Positions 46,190 through 59,395 of a DNA stretch of 64,000 nt are shown piece by piece. The notes beneath the pieces were generated by a model. That model saw only the letters and a program-made list of their open reading frames with translations. It did not search any database and had not been told where the DNA came from. The stretch is taken from NCBI GenBank assembly GCA_905250115.1, contig CAJNOI010000002.1, forward strand, positions 40,831 through 104,830, in the 5' to 3' direction. The position numbers and the translations under genes are program-made. How positions within the stretch are numbered: the first letter of the stretch is position 1; each line of letters begins with the position of its first letter. The stretch is from Adineta steineri (Eukaryota; Rotifera; Eurotatoria; Adinetida; Adinetidae).

Positions 46190-47394
46190 ATGCCATCAAT
46201 GGCGAGTGGCAGATTTGTTTTTCGTCGTTTATCATCTACAACTACAATATCGAATATTTCAAATGAAATATTATTTGAAATTCCATCATTAGATGATGAT
46301 CAAACAATTGTTATAACATCACCAACAATTAATTTAATTTATAAAGTATTTTTCCCATGTTTAATATTTATTGGTACATGTGGTTCAATAATGAGTTTAA
46401 AATGTCTTTATGCACAACGATTTCGTAATAATAATTCAACATATATGTTCTTCTTTCTTATTGCTCTTGTTGATTTAGCAATATTATATACAGGTGCACT
46501 TCGATTATTAGTATTAGCATTAACAGGTTAGAAAAATAAGAAATAAGAAATTCATTTTTAATTTACGTTTGTTTTTTATTAGAATTTGATGTACGTTCTA
46601 CATCATTATTTATATGTCGTGCTCATCGATTTACAACATATTTCTTGTTACAACTATCATCAAGTCTTTTAGCTTTAATGACATTAGATCGAGCCCGTAA
46701 AACTTTATCAATGTTACCACCATTAAAAAAAGCTATTACTACATTACGATCAACACAATTATTAACAAATAGTGATAATCATACATTACGTAATACATTT
46801 TTAAAACAAAGTAAAATTCTATGGATAACATGCTTCGTTGTATTACTTCTTCTTATACTTGATTCACATTTTTTTTATTGTACTGGTTATCAACATGGAA
46901 AAATTAAACATCGAATAATATGTCAATCAGTTGCACATAATTTACATTGTCGACGTTATTGGTTACTTTATTTATGGTTTGATGCATTTTTATATTCATA
47001 TTTACCTATGTTGATTATAATGATATGTAATGTACGTTTAGTTATTTATTTAAAACAACAACGTAAAAGACGTTTAGCATTAATATCATCAACAATACAT
47101 TTATCAAATAATCATCGTATAACATTTTCAGTTATATTAATGTCTATATTATTTCTTATATTTTCTGTTCCAGTTGCATTTCTGGAACAATTTGAATATA
47201 AATTAAATCATTATAAATATTTTCATCATTGCCTTGCTATTGCTTATTTAGCTATGTATTTAAATCATACAATATCATTTTTTTTATTTCTTTTCGGTAC
47301 ACATTTTCGTCAATCTGTTAAAGAACTTATATGGGCACAAGCAACAGGACTACCAAGATCAAATACAACTTTATTTGCTCTTGTTCCAAAATGA
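46190..47394 (+). CDS. Rhodopsin-class G-protein-coupled receptor, probably for a peptide
   Basis: Two exons (46190-46526 and 46583-47394) encode 382 residues with seven hydrophobic segments, at roughly residues 50-72, 85-112, 125-152, 205-226, 268-296, 315-338 and 350-372. A cysteine at the start of segment 3 (SLFICRAH) and cysteines in the second extracellular loop (ICQSV…NLHC) can form the usual disulphide. The DRY motif is DRA (LMTLDRARKT) and NPxxY is replaced by NHTISFFLFLF, ending in GTHFRQSVKEL. Similar NHxxxFFLY forms occur in invertebrate FMRFamide and myosuppressin-type receptors, so a neuropeptide ligand is likely. A long N-terminus of about 49 residues lacks a clear signal peptide. 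The start is the first ATG in frame. Confidence 0.85.
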
Positions 47395-47492
47395 GCAATT
47401 AAAAAGAAACAAAATAAATAAAAATTTCAAATCATATTTTTTTTATTTATATGTATAATATTAGAAAAAGAAAAGAATATATATTTTTATAA

Positions 47493-50276
47493 TTATGATA
47501 TTGTGCAGTTGTTTTCCTTTTTCTAAAAAAAAAGTAAAAAAAAACGAAAATTATTAATTTATAAAAAATATTTACTGTTGGCTGTGAATTATTTTGATAT
47601 TTAGTTTGTTTGGAATCGGATTGTGGAGTAGCAATAACACCATATTCACTATCATGTACTGGATGTAAATTTTGATCACCAAGTGGCTGATCAAACCAAC
47701 GACGATTAGCAATAACACTAGATTGACGACCGAAATTAGGTGTTGGATCTGAATTAGTAAAAGTTGGTTTTGAACTCTATGAAATAAAGCATAAAAAAGA
47801 ATTAGAAATAATTTAAATAAAAAATAATCCAACTTTTTGCATTGACATTGAAACAGTTTTCCATCCTCCATCTGAATCATTTGCCTGTGAACGTTGTGTA
47901 GGAGTTGTATCTGCAGGATTATGAGAGAATTTAGCTAAAGTAAATTCTGCTGGTTGATGCTGATATTGATCTTGATTATTATTATTATAATGTTGTCTTG
48001 ATGATGCTGGTATTGTAGGTAATTTAAGTAGGGGGACAGTATTAGAGTTACCATTATGCATTTGAGCATGTTCAGGATTGACATATGCTTGACCTCTATA
48101 TACTGAACCTGGATTCGATAGAATAACTGATTTTGATGGTGAACGTTCAACGTCTTTAAAGTATCAATAGATTTAAATGTAATAAAAATCAGAAATAATA
48201 CTTTTTTTCTGACGTCGGTCATTATTGCCAGGGATTTGACCGTTATGTGTCACGTATATAACTCGATCTCTACTTGAGTTTGGTGCTTGATAATTATTAT
48301 TTGCTGCTGAATGCTCAGTATCATATGTGTAAGAATTAGTTATTTGAGGTTTGATCTAGAAAGAAAGAAAGAATATTACAATCTATAGAAAAAAAGATTT
48401 TACTAATCGTCCAGATGAAGTTCTATAATAAATCGCTTCTTGTATGACATCATAATCAACTACTGATGGATCATAAGATAGAGCAATTTCAGTTGATGAA
48501 GGTTCTCGTGTTTCGACAGCAACTGTCCTTGTTTGTGTTGTTGATTCACGTCGTTTTTGAGACACTTGAACTGGTCTTGTTGGTGGTGGTGGTGGTGGTG
48601 GTGGTGGTGTTACTGTCTGCATTGATTCTTCACGATAAGTTATGGATGGTGTGGTACGTTTTGATTCATCACGTCGTTTTCGATTTTCTGCTCGTGCTGA
48701 TGGTTGAGAAGGTGGAGTTGTTTGTACGGCTTCTGTTCGATGTGTGACAGATCGTAGTACTGGTTTTGTTTCATCACGAGCTAAAGCTAATGGTGGTGGT
48801 GGCGGTGGTGGTGGCGGTGGTGATGATCCTGATTTTCGTTTACGTATTGTTGTTTCATGATAATGATCACTATGATCGTATCCTGTATCAGTATTGTGAC
48901 CATTAGAAGAACGCATTCCATTTTGTGAAAGTGATGGAAGTGTTATTGATTTACGTCTTTCATTTGATTTTGCATTTCGATGATGTGTACATTTACACCA
49001 ATCATAAGCAACTTCATTAATATTTAGACGCATTTCACGAGGTGAAGGTTCTCCAAGACCTACTGGTTGATGTGAATCTCCCATATCTTTATGTTGATGA
49101 TCTTTACATCGACACCAATCATGAACTAATTGATCATCTTCAACACGTGTAACATGATGACGACAATTGCATGTTTCTTGTTTTGATTGTTGTAATGCTA
49201 GTAATTCCCAATGTTTTGGTTTATTTTTTTTACGTCCAGTACCATTCTTGTTCGTTGAATCTTTTGTTTTTGATGATCTTCCAGACATTAGTTTATCATC
49301 AGTATCATAATTATCATCATCAATATCCTTAGTACTTTTAGGACCATTTCCATTTAAACCTACATAGAAGATAAATACAAAAGAAAAATTATTTCTAAAA
49401 GCTATAATTTCTTACCATATGAATTCTTTGCTTTTCTAGCACTCTGTGATTGTAATGCAGGAGTCGAACTAATTGATTGTGATTTTTGTTTATCTTCATA
49501 GCGATTGACCTGAATTTTAAAAAGAATAAAGCTTAATTTTCTAAATCAATTTCTATACTTGTTTGAGAAGCATTTCAGCAAGTGATTCTGGTAAAGCTTG
49601 TGGACCAAGAAATCTTGTTGGTATTCCTTTAGTTGGTTCAATTTTTATTCTAAAACCATTAATATACATATTAGTATTAGAAATACATTTCTTTCTTACC
49701 TAACAAAACTAACTCGATTTTGTTTTTCAATCTGTTTTGCAGGATCCATATTGTCATTATCATTATTATTATCATCATGATGATGACCAGGATGATGCTT
49801 CTGATCATTTTGTATTGCTGTTATATGATTTTTACATAAACTCAAATGTTTTGGATTATAACAACATGAATGATATCTATGTAGTTGAAAATATTTCACA
49901 TCTTTTATTTCAGGAAAATAACATTGTAATAATAGTCTAACTTCTTTTTTAGTTAATTCTTTTTTTTGACTTAATTCATCTATTTCTTCACGTGTTAATG
50001 GTGGAGGTTGATTACCTCCTACACGAAATTCTTGTTGCATACCAATTGGTTTAAGATAAACATGTGCTTGACGACACATAAAACAATCAGCTTCAGGATC
50101 ACGTTCAGGTTCTTTTTCAAATGGTATTGATGAATGTGATTGTCCACGAGGAGTACCATTCGTTGGTAGTGGTTTCTTACTTGGAAAAGTTCGATAACGA
50201 AGTGTTGTTCCATTATTCTAAACAGAAGATATATACAAAATTTGATTAGAATTTTTTTTTCGTAACTTACTGTCAT
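47493..50276 (-). CDS. Unrecognised Pro/Gln-rich protein with WC(R/K)C-His motifs
   Basis: Nine exons (50276-50271, 50217-49700, 49649-49559, 49509-49416, 49359-48404, 48355-48202, 48153-47834, 47776-47576, 47522-47493) encode 789 residues. The first coding exon is only ATGACA. The N-terminal part has ADCFMCRQ and a YHSCCYNPKHLSLCKNH cluster. The fifth exon has three Cys/His elements (CNCRHH, HDWCRCKDHQ, YDWCKCTHHR) that could bind zinc. Two proline runs of about ten residues and repeated QT/TEAVQT- and ESMQT-type motifs follow, which suggest SH3, WW or profilin partners. No membrane segment is present. I do not recognise the family. The last exon (nine residues, then stop) is followed by AATAAA. 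The gene converges with the GPCR gene, with 98 bp between stops. Confidence 0.78.
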
Positions 50277-53200
50277 TGTAAAATGTGTGCTCTGTGTAGA
50301 AATGAGTTGGTTAACAACAAACTAAAGAAATGCGTATTGAAGCCTGATGTATATAAAGGTAAAAAATAATAAACAGACACTTAGCGAATAAAATTTGACG
50401 CATTAAATCTTTTAAATAGTGCTGATCACATAATAATCTAGCAACTGTATTATTTGCTTTGTAGCTTAAAAGATGAAAGACTATTTTTTTCTATTCTGTC
50501 ATGGTAAACTAAAACAAACAATGAGAAAAGAAAAAGTGAATGATGATCGACATTCAATCATCAAAAATTTTATAGCATCGATTGAATATGATTTTTTTTC
50601 AAGTTTTTAATACATTTTTAAAGATAAGAACATTGATTTGTATCAAATATAGAAATTTTATGGGTTGATGTTCGAAATAAAAATAATTTTGGTTTCTGTA
50701 ATCGATGTAAAAATAGGTCAGCAACAGATATTTTGTGCTTAGACAAATAAAGACATTGTTTTAAAATATAACAGTTATCAGTTATATATATATATAAGTG
50801 CCGATTCATTTAATTTTCCAGAAGAATACCTTTAGTAATTCTGTCTAATGCATCAACTAGACAAATTATTGATTGTTTACTCACCTATTTTACTTTAGAA
50901 ACCTTTAAATTACTATTTAATCTTCGCTGACAATCAAACAATACCTCAAAAATAGAGTACAGTCTGTCGAAAATTTTCATTTAAAAATACATAATAACCA
51001 GGTAATAAATATGTGCTATTCTTTTCTTTTGTCATCCTACTATCAAGATTTTATAGTTTAATCTATAGATATATCATGTACAATATTTCAATTGCCTATT
51101 GATGAGGGTTATTCATTGATCAAGATACTGAGTTTTAATCTAAATTGGTTCTAGTGATATTAACTTAAATTAAATCATTCTTTTCATATGATACAGAAAT
51201 TCATTTGATCACAACCATAAATTTTTATTTGTTTAAATAAATAGTTTGCTTTTTACGTGTAGTCTAAAATCTTATAATGGATCAATAAATTTTTCATTTC
51301 ATTAAGCTTGAATAAAACGATGATGACTCTGTTAACAAAGGTTCAGGATTAAGTAATAGACTTCAAGATTAAATAATGATAGATCACAGTGACTTTCATC
51401 AATTACTCATCCGCAAGCACTGTCGTTCTTAAACTAATAAGTCATCAATCAATATTATAACTTCATATGTGAAAAAAACGAAAAAAAGCGGATGTATAGA
51501 ATGCACTATAACCTTCGACATCTAAGAACAGATGAACAAAATAAAAAGAAGAGATAAAAACTTAGAATAGATTTTTGATATCATCTTGTTATTGAATATT
51601 TCAGAAAAGTTCATCTGTCTATATTAATACTATTCAATAGGATACGGTAAATATAATATCTATTAAATATTGCATATGACAGAGTTTATATTTAAGAAGA
51701 AAAATAAGTCTTACTTTATCTTTTTATTCTAAGAAAGTTATGTCTTAATCATAATATTAGTTTAAACTTAAATGACAAATTTTATGGTATGTTCATAATT
51801 GAGACTCTGTTTTACCGACGATTTATATACATCGTTTCACAAAGAATCTTTAATCAGGAAGAGAGGAACTACATATCAAGAATTTTTTATGCAATTAAGA
51901 TGGTAGACTTTACATAGCTAAACCTTAAATACATAAGATCTCTTGCAAATTTTAAGGCAGCTACCTAGTATTGAAGAAATGTAATGTATTTTCAGGTGTA
52001 CTTAACTAAATACTTATATATTATTTCAATAGAAAAAGAGTGATTATAAAAATAGTTGATCCAAGTCATCAATTGCCACAAATAATATAATAATCTGACT
52101 ATTATAATTATCATTTAGCATAATACTCTTCTATGTAGAAAAAAACACCAATTTCTGCAGATCGTATTGATTTTGGTATCACTAAATGATTTTAAGGTTT
52201 TAATTTAATTTACAAAACATGTTTCATATTTACAATAAGAAGTATAAATATATTACTTATTATTTCAATTGCGAGGTTTACTTATTTTACAAATCGTATT
52301 CATAATATACTAATAGTTGGAAAGGATGAATGTCGACTTATCCGAATCAATTCTGACATTTATATACGGGTTGATGCAGGTGTTTTTTTTTAGAGTGAGT
52401 GTGGGTGTGGGTGTAATCAAAATGCGATATTACAAGAACTGCAGAACGAGTTATTAATTTTTTATATCAGAATATATGACAAACAAATAATTGAAACATA
52501 TATACTATCAGTATTAGATATAATTCTAGGTGTTTTACAAAGAAATTTCATGTTTGAAATGAATCGGTATTACGATTTTAGTCAGTATTTAATATGTATA
52601 TATACCTCCTACGCTACACATGGAATATTCGTGTTTTAACAAACGATGCCTTTGGGAGTGAATCCTTTTTACAATATTTCTAGTTACATCGAGTGTTGCT
52701 TACGGGCAAAATATGAACTCAAAAGCTTTCCATCAATTGGTTTGATTTTCTCATTAGTTATTTACACTAAAAACTTATATACGAACATATTGTGTTGTCT
52801 AATGAGTTAATTATAATTTCTTTCGTAAATATATTCACTGGAACTGATCTACCACTTAATTATTAAATATTCAACAAAAGTATGACAAAATATGATCATC
52901 CATAAGTTTTGTCTAATTAAAGAACTAGAATAAATTTAGATATTTACATAAATAGAATGAACTTCATTATATATTTATATAGATTTATGCACAATTAAAT
53001 CGTTGAAAATAGAATCAATTGAATATATTTGTTTTGTAACTGCTGATCTTTCAAAGGCAGACATTTATTTTTGATGAACAGAAATAGAAAACAACTTGTG
53101 ACATTATTATTAAACTATAATATGTTAGATAATTGCTATATGGTGAATGATCAAACATAGAGTATGTTGTTTCAATGAATGTGTGATCTTTTTCTTCTTC

Positions 53201-53595
53201 GAGCAATAGTTGAATTAGAACAGAAAATGAAAGCAGATTATATTTCTAATAAAGAGAGAAAAAAAACTATAAAGCACTCCAACATCGAGAGAAATGTGTT
53301 ACAAAATAATATATCATGTGTTTATATTAAATCGTATTTTTTTATTTGATTCAAGTGTCGAGAGAGAAGGTGGCATAATCAACATTTATGACAAGACGTT
53401 GAAAAGGTCTACAGGACATTATCATCATTCCTAATATAGTACAAATAAATTCCAAATAAAAAAAATAATTCTTCTTCTTTTTCTCTTTCTGTATTCTTTC
53501 TTTTTCATCATTCCTATTATATACGCCAACATTTCAACAACAAATCCCGTTAGTTAGAAGAAGCGTTCTTCATTTTATTATTCTTTATCATCATA
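50277..53595. other. Intergenic, telomere-like tract, no gene
   Basis: About 3.3 kb, AT-rich. The only distinct element is a GTGTGGGTGTGGGTGT tract at about 52395-52415. A 63-codon frame at 50809-50618 (-) is not supported as a gene. Confidence 0.45.
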
Positions 53596-54046
53596 ATGAT
53601 TTCCAAGGAAGTTTCTCGTTTTAGTATGTTATTCTTTTTATGTATTTCATTGAATATCAATGTATTTCTTTTTCTATTTAGCAATAATATTCTTCTGCAT
53701 TTCGTTTCTTTTTCAATGCATGTCTGGCGAACGGTTACCAACAAATTTATTAGAAGCTAACATTCATAATAGCGATGATAATACTAATGCTAATCCTATA
53801 TGGTTACAATCACCATCACATCCGGATTCAAATGAAGTGAATATGGAGGAAAATAATTCTAAAGAATTAACAGAATTATTATCAAAACTTTTAACTGCAT
53901 ACAATAAATATAATGGAAACAATGAAGCAAGTTCATTACCGCCTGTCCGTCGATCAAATTTTTGGAAACGTTCTAATTTCTGGCGTAAACGTTCAAATTT
54001 TTGGCGACGAGATTTGGATTCTCAAGAATATGAACAATTAATGTAA
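53596..54046 (+). CDS. Neuropeptide precursor with three SNFW peptides
   Basis: Two exons (53596-53623 and 53682-54046), with a 58-bp intron ending TATTTAG, encode 130 residues. The 28-nt first exon gives MISKEVSRF, and the joined start makes a standard signal peptide (hydrophobic core TIIFFCISFLFQC, cleavage near MSGE). A start at 53660 inside the intron also gives a hydrophobic N-terminus and cannot be excluded. A polar, acidic spacer follows. Then, at about residues 102-120, three copies of SNFW are each bounded by basic sites (RR, KR, RKR, RR). The tail is DLDSQEYEQLM. No glycine follows the Trp, so the peptides would carry free acids. I know of no described family with this sequence. Confidence 0.8.
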
Positions 54047-55624
54047 AGTTTTAGAAACAATAAATAAATAAAAAGACAACATTGATGTTTTTTTGTTAAA
54101 ATTTAAAATATAACTAATTAAGAGCATTAAAATAATATTTATATGCATTTCATAACACATAAAGTATATGTTGTTACGTTAAACACATTTCATTTATCTA
54201 ATAATTAATTAACAGTGAAAATAAAAGAGTAACTTTCGTTATTCAAATATCGATTGAAACACAATCATCATTCTTTTTTGTAGTTGCTCAGCAAAAAATA
54301 AAGAGAACAAGGGTATGTCACAATTTTATTCATGAAATTCAATTACGGCAGCTTGAGAATAATACTTGTAATAATCACTGAGGGATTTAATAGCACACCA
54401 TTTGATAAATAGCTCTATGCAGTTCACATAAATGTCATTGGTAGAAACAAGGTAAAAAAAACTTCACAGGGTGCGATCCGTGAGTACAAAAAAGTACAAG
54501 TTTAATGAGATTTTCATAAGATTGTTTTTTTAATTTGTCTGCACTTATCGAAAGTGACAGTAGTCTAGTACTCAAGTTCATACTAACTGTCAAAAAAAAA
54601 TTTTTATGCTTTTGTTTTGTCAAATCTTATTTTTTTTATTAGTACATTTTTTATGCAGAATTTACTAGAATTCATATATATATATATACATATTTCTCTT
54701 TAATGTTAGTTTTGTATTATTCTCCATTTAAATCAAGTTAATTAAACAAATAAGAATGTATTTTTATGTTATTAAAATAGTATTCTATATACTGGATACA
54801 ATGTACCTTTCCGGTTATGTCAATAGTCACTTTTTTTCATGATAATTATTATTTGTTTAGCTAACTTTAACCCAGAAAACGGATATGTACCAAAATATAT
54901 ATATTTATTTTTTCAAAAGTATTATTTAATAGAAATGCACACATATGAGAATATTTATGATACTTGCCTAGAGAATTTCGAATTATTCTTACTCGTAGTC
55001 GATATATTTCTCTCGAAGATGTAGGTGGTATTTACAGTGAACAAAAGATTTATGAAAAATATAGGACTATTACAGTCCCTAACGGATATAATAATCCACC
55101 AGGAAATGTGCATCATTTACTCTTTTTTTAACTAAAACTAAAGTCATCCAGTATACATAACCACCCTACATTAAGTACTTATTAGACTTGAACTAATATA
55201 AAAAAATATAGTCTGTATTTATGTTTAATATTTTTGCGATAAGAGAGCAATATAACTGAGAATTAAATTTCTATTAAAAATAATCTTATCACAAATATTA
55301 AATAGGAGAATATTTGTGTATTGTTAGAAAATGTTTCCAAATTGATTTGTTGCTATTTGATCATTACTAACAAAGAGTAAATAACATGTATTAAAATCCA
55401 GACAACAGTAGCTGTGAAATTCTAGAGCATTATATATTTACTAATATGAAAAAAGCGCCTCGATTGTATTATAAGACAGTCTTTCTATCATCATCTCGGG
55501 ACATTAAACGAGAAGAGTTTATACAATACAAACTTTTAAATAATATCGGGTACAAATATAACAAACAGATACTTTAATTTTGAATAAAATCACTCAATTT
55601 TTTTAAAAACTGTATACATTACTA
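54047..55624. other. Intergenic, nothing recognised
   Basis: AT-rich sequence downstream of the SNFW precursor. AATAAA occurs within 20 bp of the stop (54059-54070), probably its polyadenylation signal. No other exon was seen. Confidence 0.45.
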
Positions 55625-56320
55625 CAGTAAAACCTTCCATAGTGAACACCTCTTTATTAAAAACGGTCTCAGATTCAACGATGCAATATTTGCTAGAAAT
55701 ACACCTCTCGTATATGAACATCGGCTTACTTTGAACAGTAAAGACTATTTTATGATCCGTTTGCTATTCTATAATCTCCCTAATATAAACATGTTTTTTT
55801 AACCTCCTTATTTTTTCCAAAACTATATCTTATGTACTGCGATTAAGTGCATTTTTTTAATGGATTCGACTACTGTTTATATCAAATAAAGAATGACATC
55901 ACGTTATGAGCTCACTGTGGAAGAAATACACTTTATTTATAATAATAGTGATGATAACGGGATTCTCACAACGTAAATTGATGTGAGGAATACGATATTT
56001 CAAAACGCAAAACGGAATATTTAAATGTTTATGAAACAAATCAAAATCAAACTGTTAAACAGAAGGTGTGGGTGTGTGTTTATTGTGTTCTTCTCTTACC
56101 GGCATCCACATCCACAATGACCCTACAAACTATTTGGATAAAATATACGAATAAGTGAAAAAATAAGTAAATGTTCACCTAGAACCTATGTGAAAATAGA
56201 TTTTTGTAGTTTTAGCTTTATCTCCCAGAAAAATATACTACGACTTCCTATAGTGAACACTTCCGTGTAGCGAACATTTTCACCGGTCCCAATGGTGTTC
56301 ACAATAGAGAAGCTTTACTG
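55625..56320. mobile_element. Non-autonomous Tc1/mariner-type element (MITE), 696 bp
   Basis: The left end reads CAGTAAAACCTTCCATAGTG, then AACACC. The reverse complement of the right end reads CAGTAAAGCTTCTCTATTGT, then GAACACC. The two ends match at most positions with one or two small gaps. TA lies on both sides (55623-55624 and 56321-56322), the target duplication of Tc1/mariner/pogo elements. The CAGT-(A)n-CCT…AGTGAACA form resembles ends of pogo/Tigger-like families. Subterminal copies of TAGTGAACA or TAGCGAACA lie near 56250-56275. There is no transposase frame, so it would depend on a related element. The interior holds TGTGGG-like sequence (about 56064-56080) and, further on, CATCCACATCCACA (about 56103-56116). 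Confidence 0.8.
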
Positions 56321-56910
56321 TATATATTTATAGTAGAACTACTCATAATATCGATTGCATAATTTTGTTAATATTTATAGAAAAAACATATTAGGTCAAA
56401 AAAACAACTTAGATAATAAATTATTAGATTAATAATTTTTTTATTGAGAAAAAAAGATGTTTCTTTTGTGAATTTATTCTACATCTGCATTTGTATTACC
56501 AAATATATTTCAAGAAAACAAAAATAGTATTTATCGTTTTTTATGAAATAAAAACATATTATTCTTTAAAGAGAAATTAGTGATAGAATTCTATTAAGAT
56601 TATATATGATGACTTCTAATTGAAAGAAAATCTAAACTATTTTCTATACATTTTTGTTTCGATTGATCAATCAATAATTCGAAGTCAACATTGATAATAC
56701 AATCATTATTTTTTTTTTCGGAAAAAAATATTCTGTAGATTTTAATTTACATCAAAAAAATAATAATAGAAATACATACATACAACATAAAAAAGAAAAT
56801 TCATTTTATGTGGCACTATTTATGATTTATTCTACATATGACAATTAACAAAAAAAAAAGCAAAACAAAAATTTAGATTGAAGATTTTTATTTCAAACAA
56901 ACGAGACAGA
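56321..56910. other. 3' region of the synaptotagmin-like gene
   Basis: AT-rich with A and T runs, and no coding exon. It probably includes the 3' untranslated region of the lower-strand gene that ends at 56911. Confidence 0.4.
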
Positions 56911-59395
56911 TTATTTAGCAAAATTTGTAGAATTTCTAGATTGTTGTGTATTTTTATTATTATTTGATAATGATGTTGTTACTGGTACAACTCTTGCAGC
57001 TTTTCGTAATAAATGCCAACAAGCAGCTCGTTGTCCACCATTTATAACTTCACACCAATGAATAATTTCACTATGTTGTGCAATATTAGCATTACCAATT
57101 GGTGTCGTATTTTCAAAACGTAAAAATCCTAATGGTTCATCAGGCGCAATAAGATCATGATGATAAACACCTATTTCAAGACATGAATCATCTAATGAAA
57201 CACCCGGTATATTAAATGAAATTTCTTCATTCCATGTAGGATTTAATGTATTACGTTTAACGCTTGTTTTTTTTCTTTTTATTTTGTCGGTTTGACCTAA
57301 TTGTAATGTTAAACGAACGACTGGATCTAAAATAGTAACAGAAGAGAATGAGCTCTTATTGCTTATGAAGAAGAAGAAGAAAAGAAAATCCAATATCCGA
57401 CCTGCTTCAATGTGCATTGAAAGTGCTTTGAGATTTCGTGCTTCAATAATTCCAACATTAAGTCGTTCAGCCTGAGCCAAATATGTTAATGAAACGAGTA
57501 ATTCACCAAGATATTCATCTTCCTTCGAAAAAAAAAAGAAAAGGATAGAAGCCTGAATGATATAAGAAAATAACATTTCCTTTAAAAATACAAACACGAA
57601 TTTTATATCTATTTTCATAATTAACTTTCATTTGATATTTTAAAGCAAAGAAGAAGAAAAAAAATGATTTTTCTTACCTCTCGTTGTTTATTAATAGGAC
57701 ACCAAAGGTCACAACCATGCATTGTTTGTGGTGTTAAACGTATTTGTGCTTCACCAATACATTCTGGTCGACTTGAATGTGCATAATTATAAATATAAAA
57801 ATATAAAGTTTTTGTTGTTTTAAATACTGTTTCATTAGCAACACCAAATTTAAAATATTCATTCCAAATTGGATTTATTGTCTGTGGTTGTACTGATGTT
57901 TGACGTAATTTTTGATCAACTGGTGGACGAAGATAAATTTTTACATACGGATTAACTAATTCTTCAGATTCTGATGGTAAACATTGAGCTAGACAAAATA
58001 CAAATAATAATAACTACAAAATTTTATATACAAAGATATATTTACCTTCAATTATATTCACAAGAAGATCATTTCTATGATCATCATATTGAATTCGAAT
58101 ATGTAAACGATGTAAATTTTCTTCTACAGTTGATAAATCATCGTTTATTCGTTCATTAAAATTAGTTCCACTAGTACCATTACTAGAGCTATTTCCAGCA
58201 CATGTCGTGTCGATAAAGTAGAGATCAGGCATAATTGCACCTAATGCGCCACGTAAAGTTTTATCTTTATTAAGATGAGAATTTGTTTGACGTGAAATAG
58301 GTGGTGAAAGAAAACCTTGATCTAATGGTGGCATGGAAGCTCGATTTATATTACTTGTTTGTTTTCCAATAACAGGAAATTTCGGTATTGCATATTTCGT
58401 TGATGGGGATCGAAGTAATGATTGACGTTGATTTGTATTTGAAGATTTGACTGAATCAGCTTTGGATAATTGTCGTTTTAATAATGTAAATGTACTTGGT
58501 TCTTCTACATATTCAGATGTTGTTATTACTGAACTTGTGGATGGTTGTTGTTGTTGTTGTTGTTCAACACATGAAATAGATTGTTCAACAACATCTGATG
58601 TACGTGGAAATAATTCAAATCGAATATTTTTTAAATTTGTTACTGAACTAAGTCCAACGAGTTGTGGATCAATAACACCAGCTGCAGATAAACGTGGTGC
58701 TTTTGAACTTCTTCGACCTGAATAATGTGCTGTAATTGCTTGTGTATCTGTATCATCATAAGAATGAGATAAACGACCACTTTCACCTTTTTTATGTAGT
58801 AAAACACTATCTGATGCTACGGATGGACGACCTGATTGAATTGAACTAATTGATAAACGAGAGAATTTTTCGGATAAAATTGATAAACGACCACCAGATG
58901 CAACTGATGTACGAGCTGATTGTATTGAAGAAGCATCTTGTGTTATAACTGGTGGTTGTGGAATACGATGAACAATAGGTGCATATATCTAAAGAATAAT
59001 ATTATAATTAACTAGTAGAGATTAACGTTTTTTGTTTGGCTGTCATATAAAGGAAATTAAAAATTTAATTTTAGGAACTTTTTCGAACTGCATATGCAAA
59101 TTTCATTAGTTTGATTACGTTTCAATTAATACCGGAAATAATGTATGGCATGACTTTTTAAATATTAAAAAAAAAAGGAATTGTTACTCACCAGACGTTG
59201 TGGAGGCTTAAAATATGTTTTAGCATCAATATTATTAATAGCTGCGTATTGTCTTGTAGATCGACTAAAATAACGATGACTTGATGATGGTACGCAACAT
59301 TTACAAAATATAATTGTTACGATAAGAATTATAATAATAACAGATACAGCACCAATACCAATACCAATAAATAAATCATAACGTGTAGTGAGCAT
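56911..59395 (-). CDS. Synaptotagmin-like protein with one membrane helix and two C2 domains
   Basis: Five exons (59395-59192, 58988-58046, 57988-57678, 57522-57402, 57326-56911) encode 664 residues. A short lumenal N-terminus precedes a membrane helix (about residues 9-30, FIGIGIGAVSVIIIILIVTI) and CKCC, a likely palmitoylation site. A long Ser/Arg/Gln linker leads to C2A (about 350-490) and C2B (about 498-640; LGELLVSLTYLAQAERLNVG, TSVKRNTLNPTWNE, CWHLL). Most calcium-binding aspartates are lost. C2A has VNPYV in place of DPYV and no aspartates in loop 3 (YNYAHSSRPECIG). C2B keeps only some (EADPVV, YHHDLIAPDE). It is therefore probably a calcium-independent member acting in vesicle trafficking; the exact subtype is uncertain. 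The intron 57401-57327 is unusual (see findings). Confidence 0.88.

Noticed and set aside
53660..53681. ATG at 53660 as start of the SNFW precursor
   Set aside because: It lies in a consensus 58-bp intron. Joining exon 53596-53623 gives an equally good signal peptide with normal splice sites. Kept as a minor alternative.
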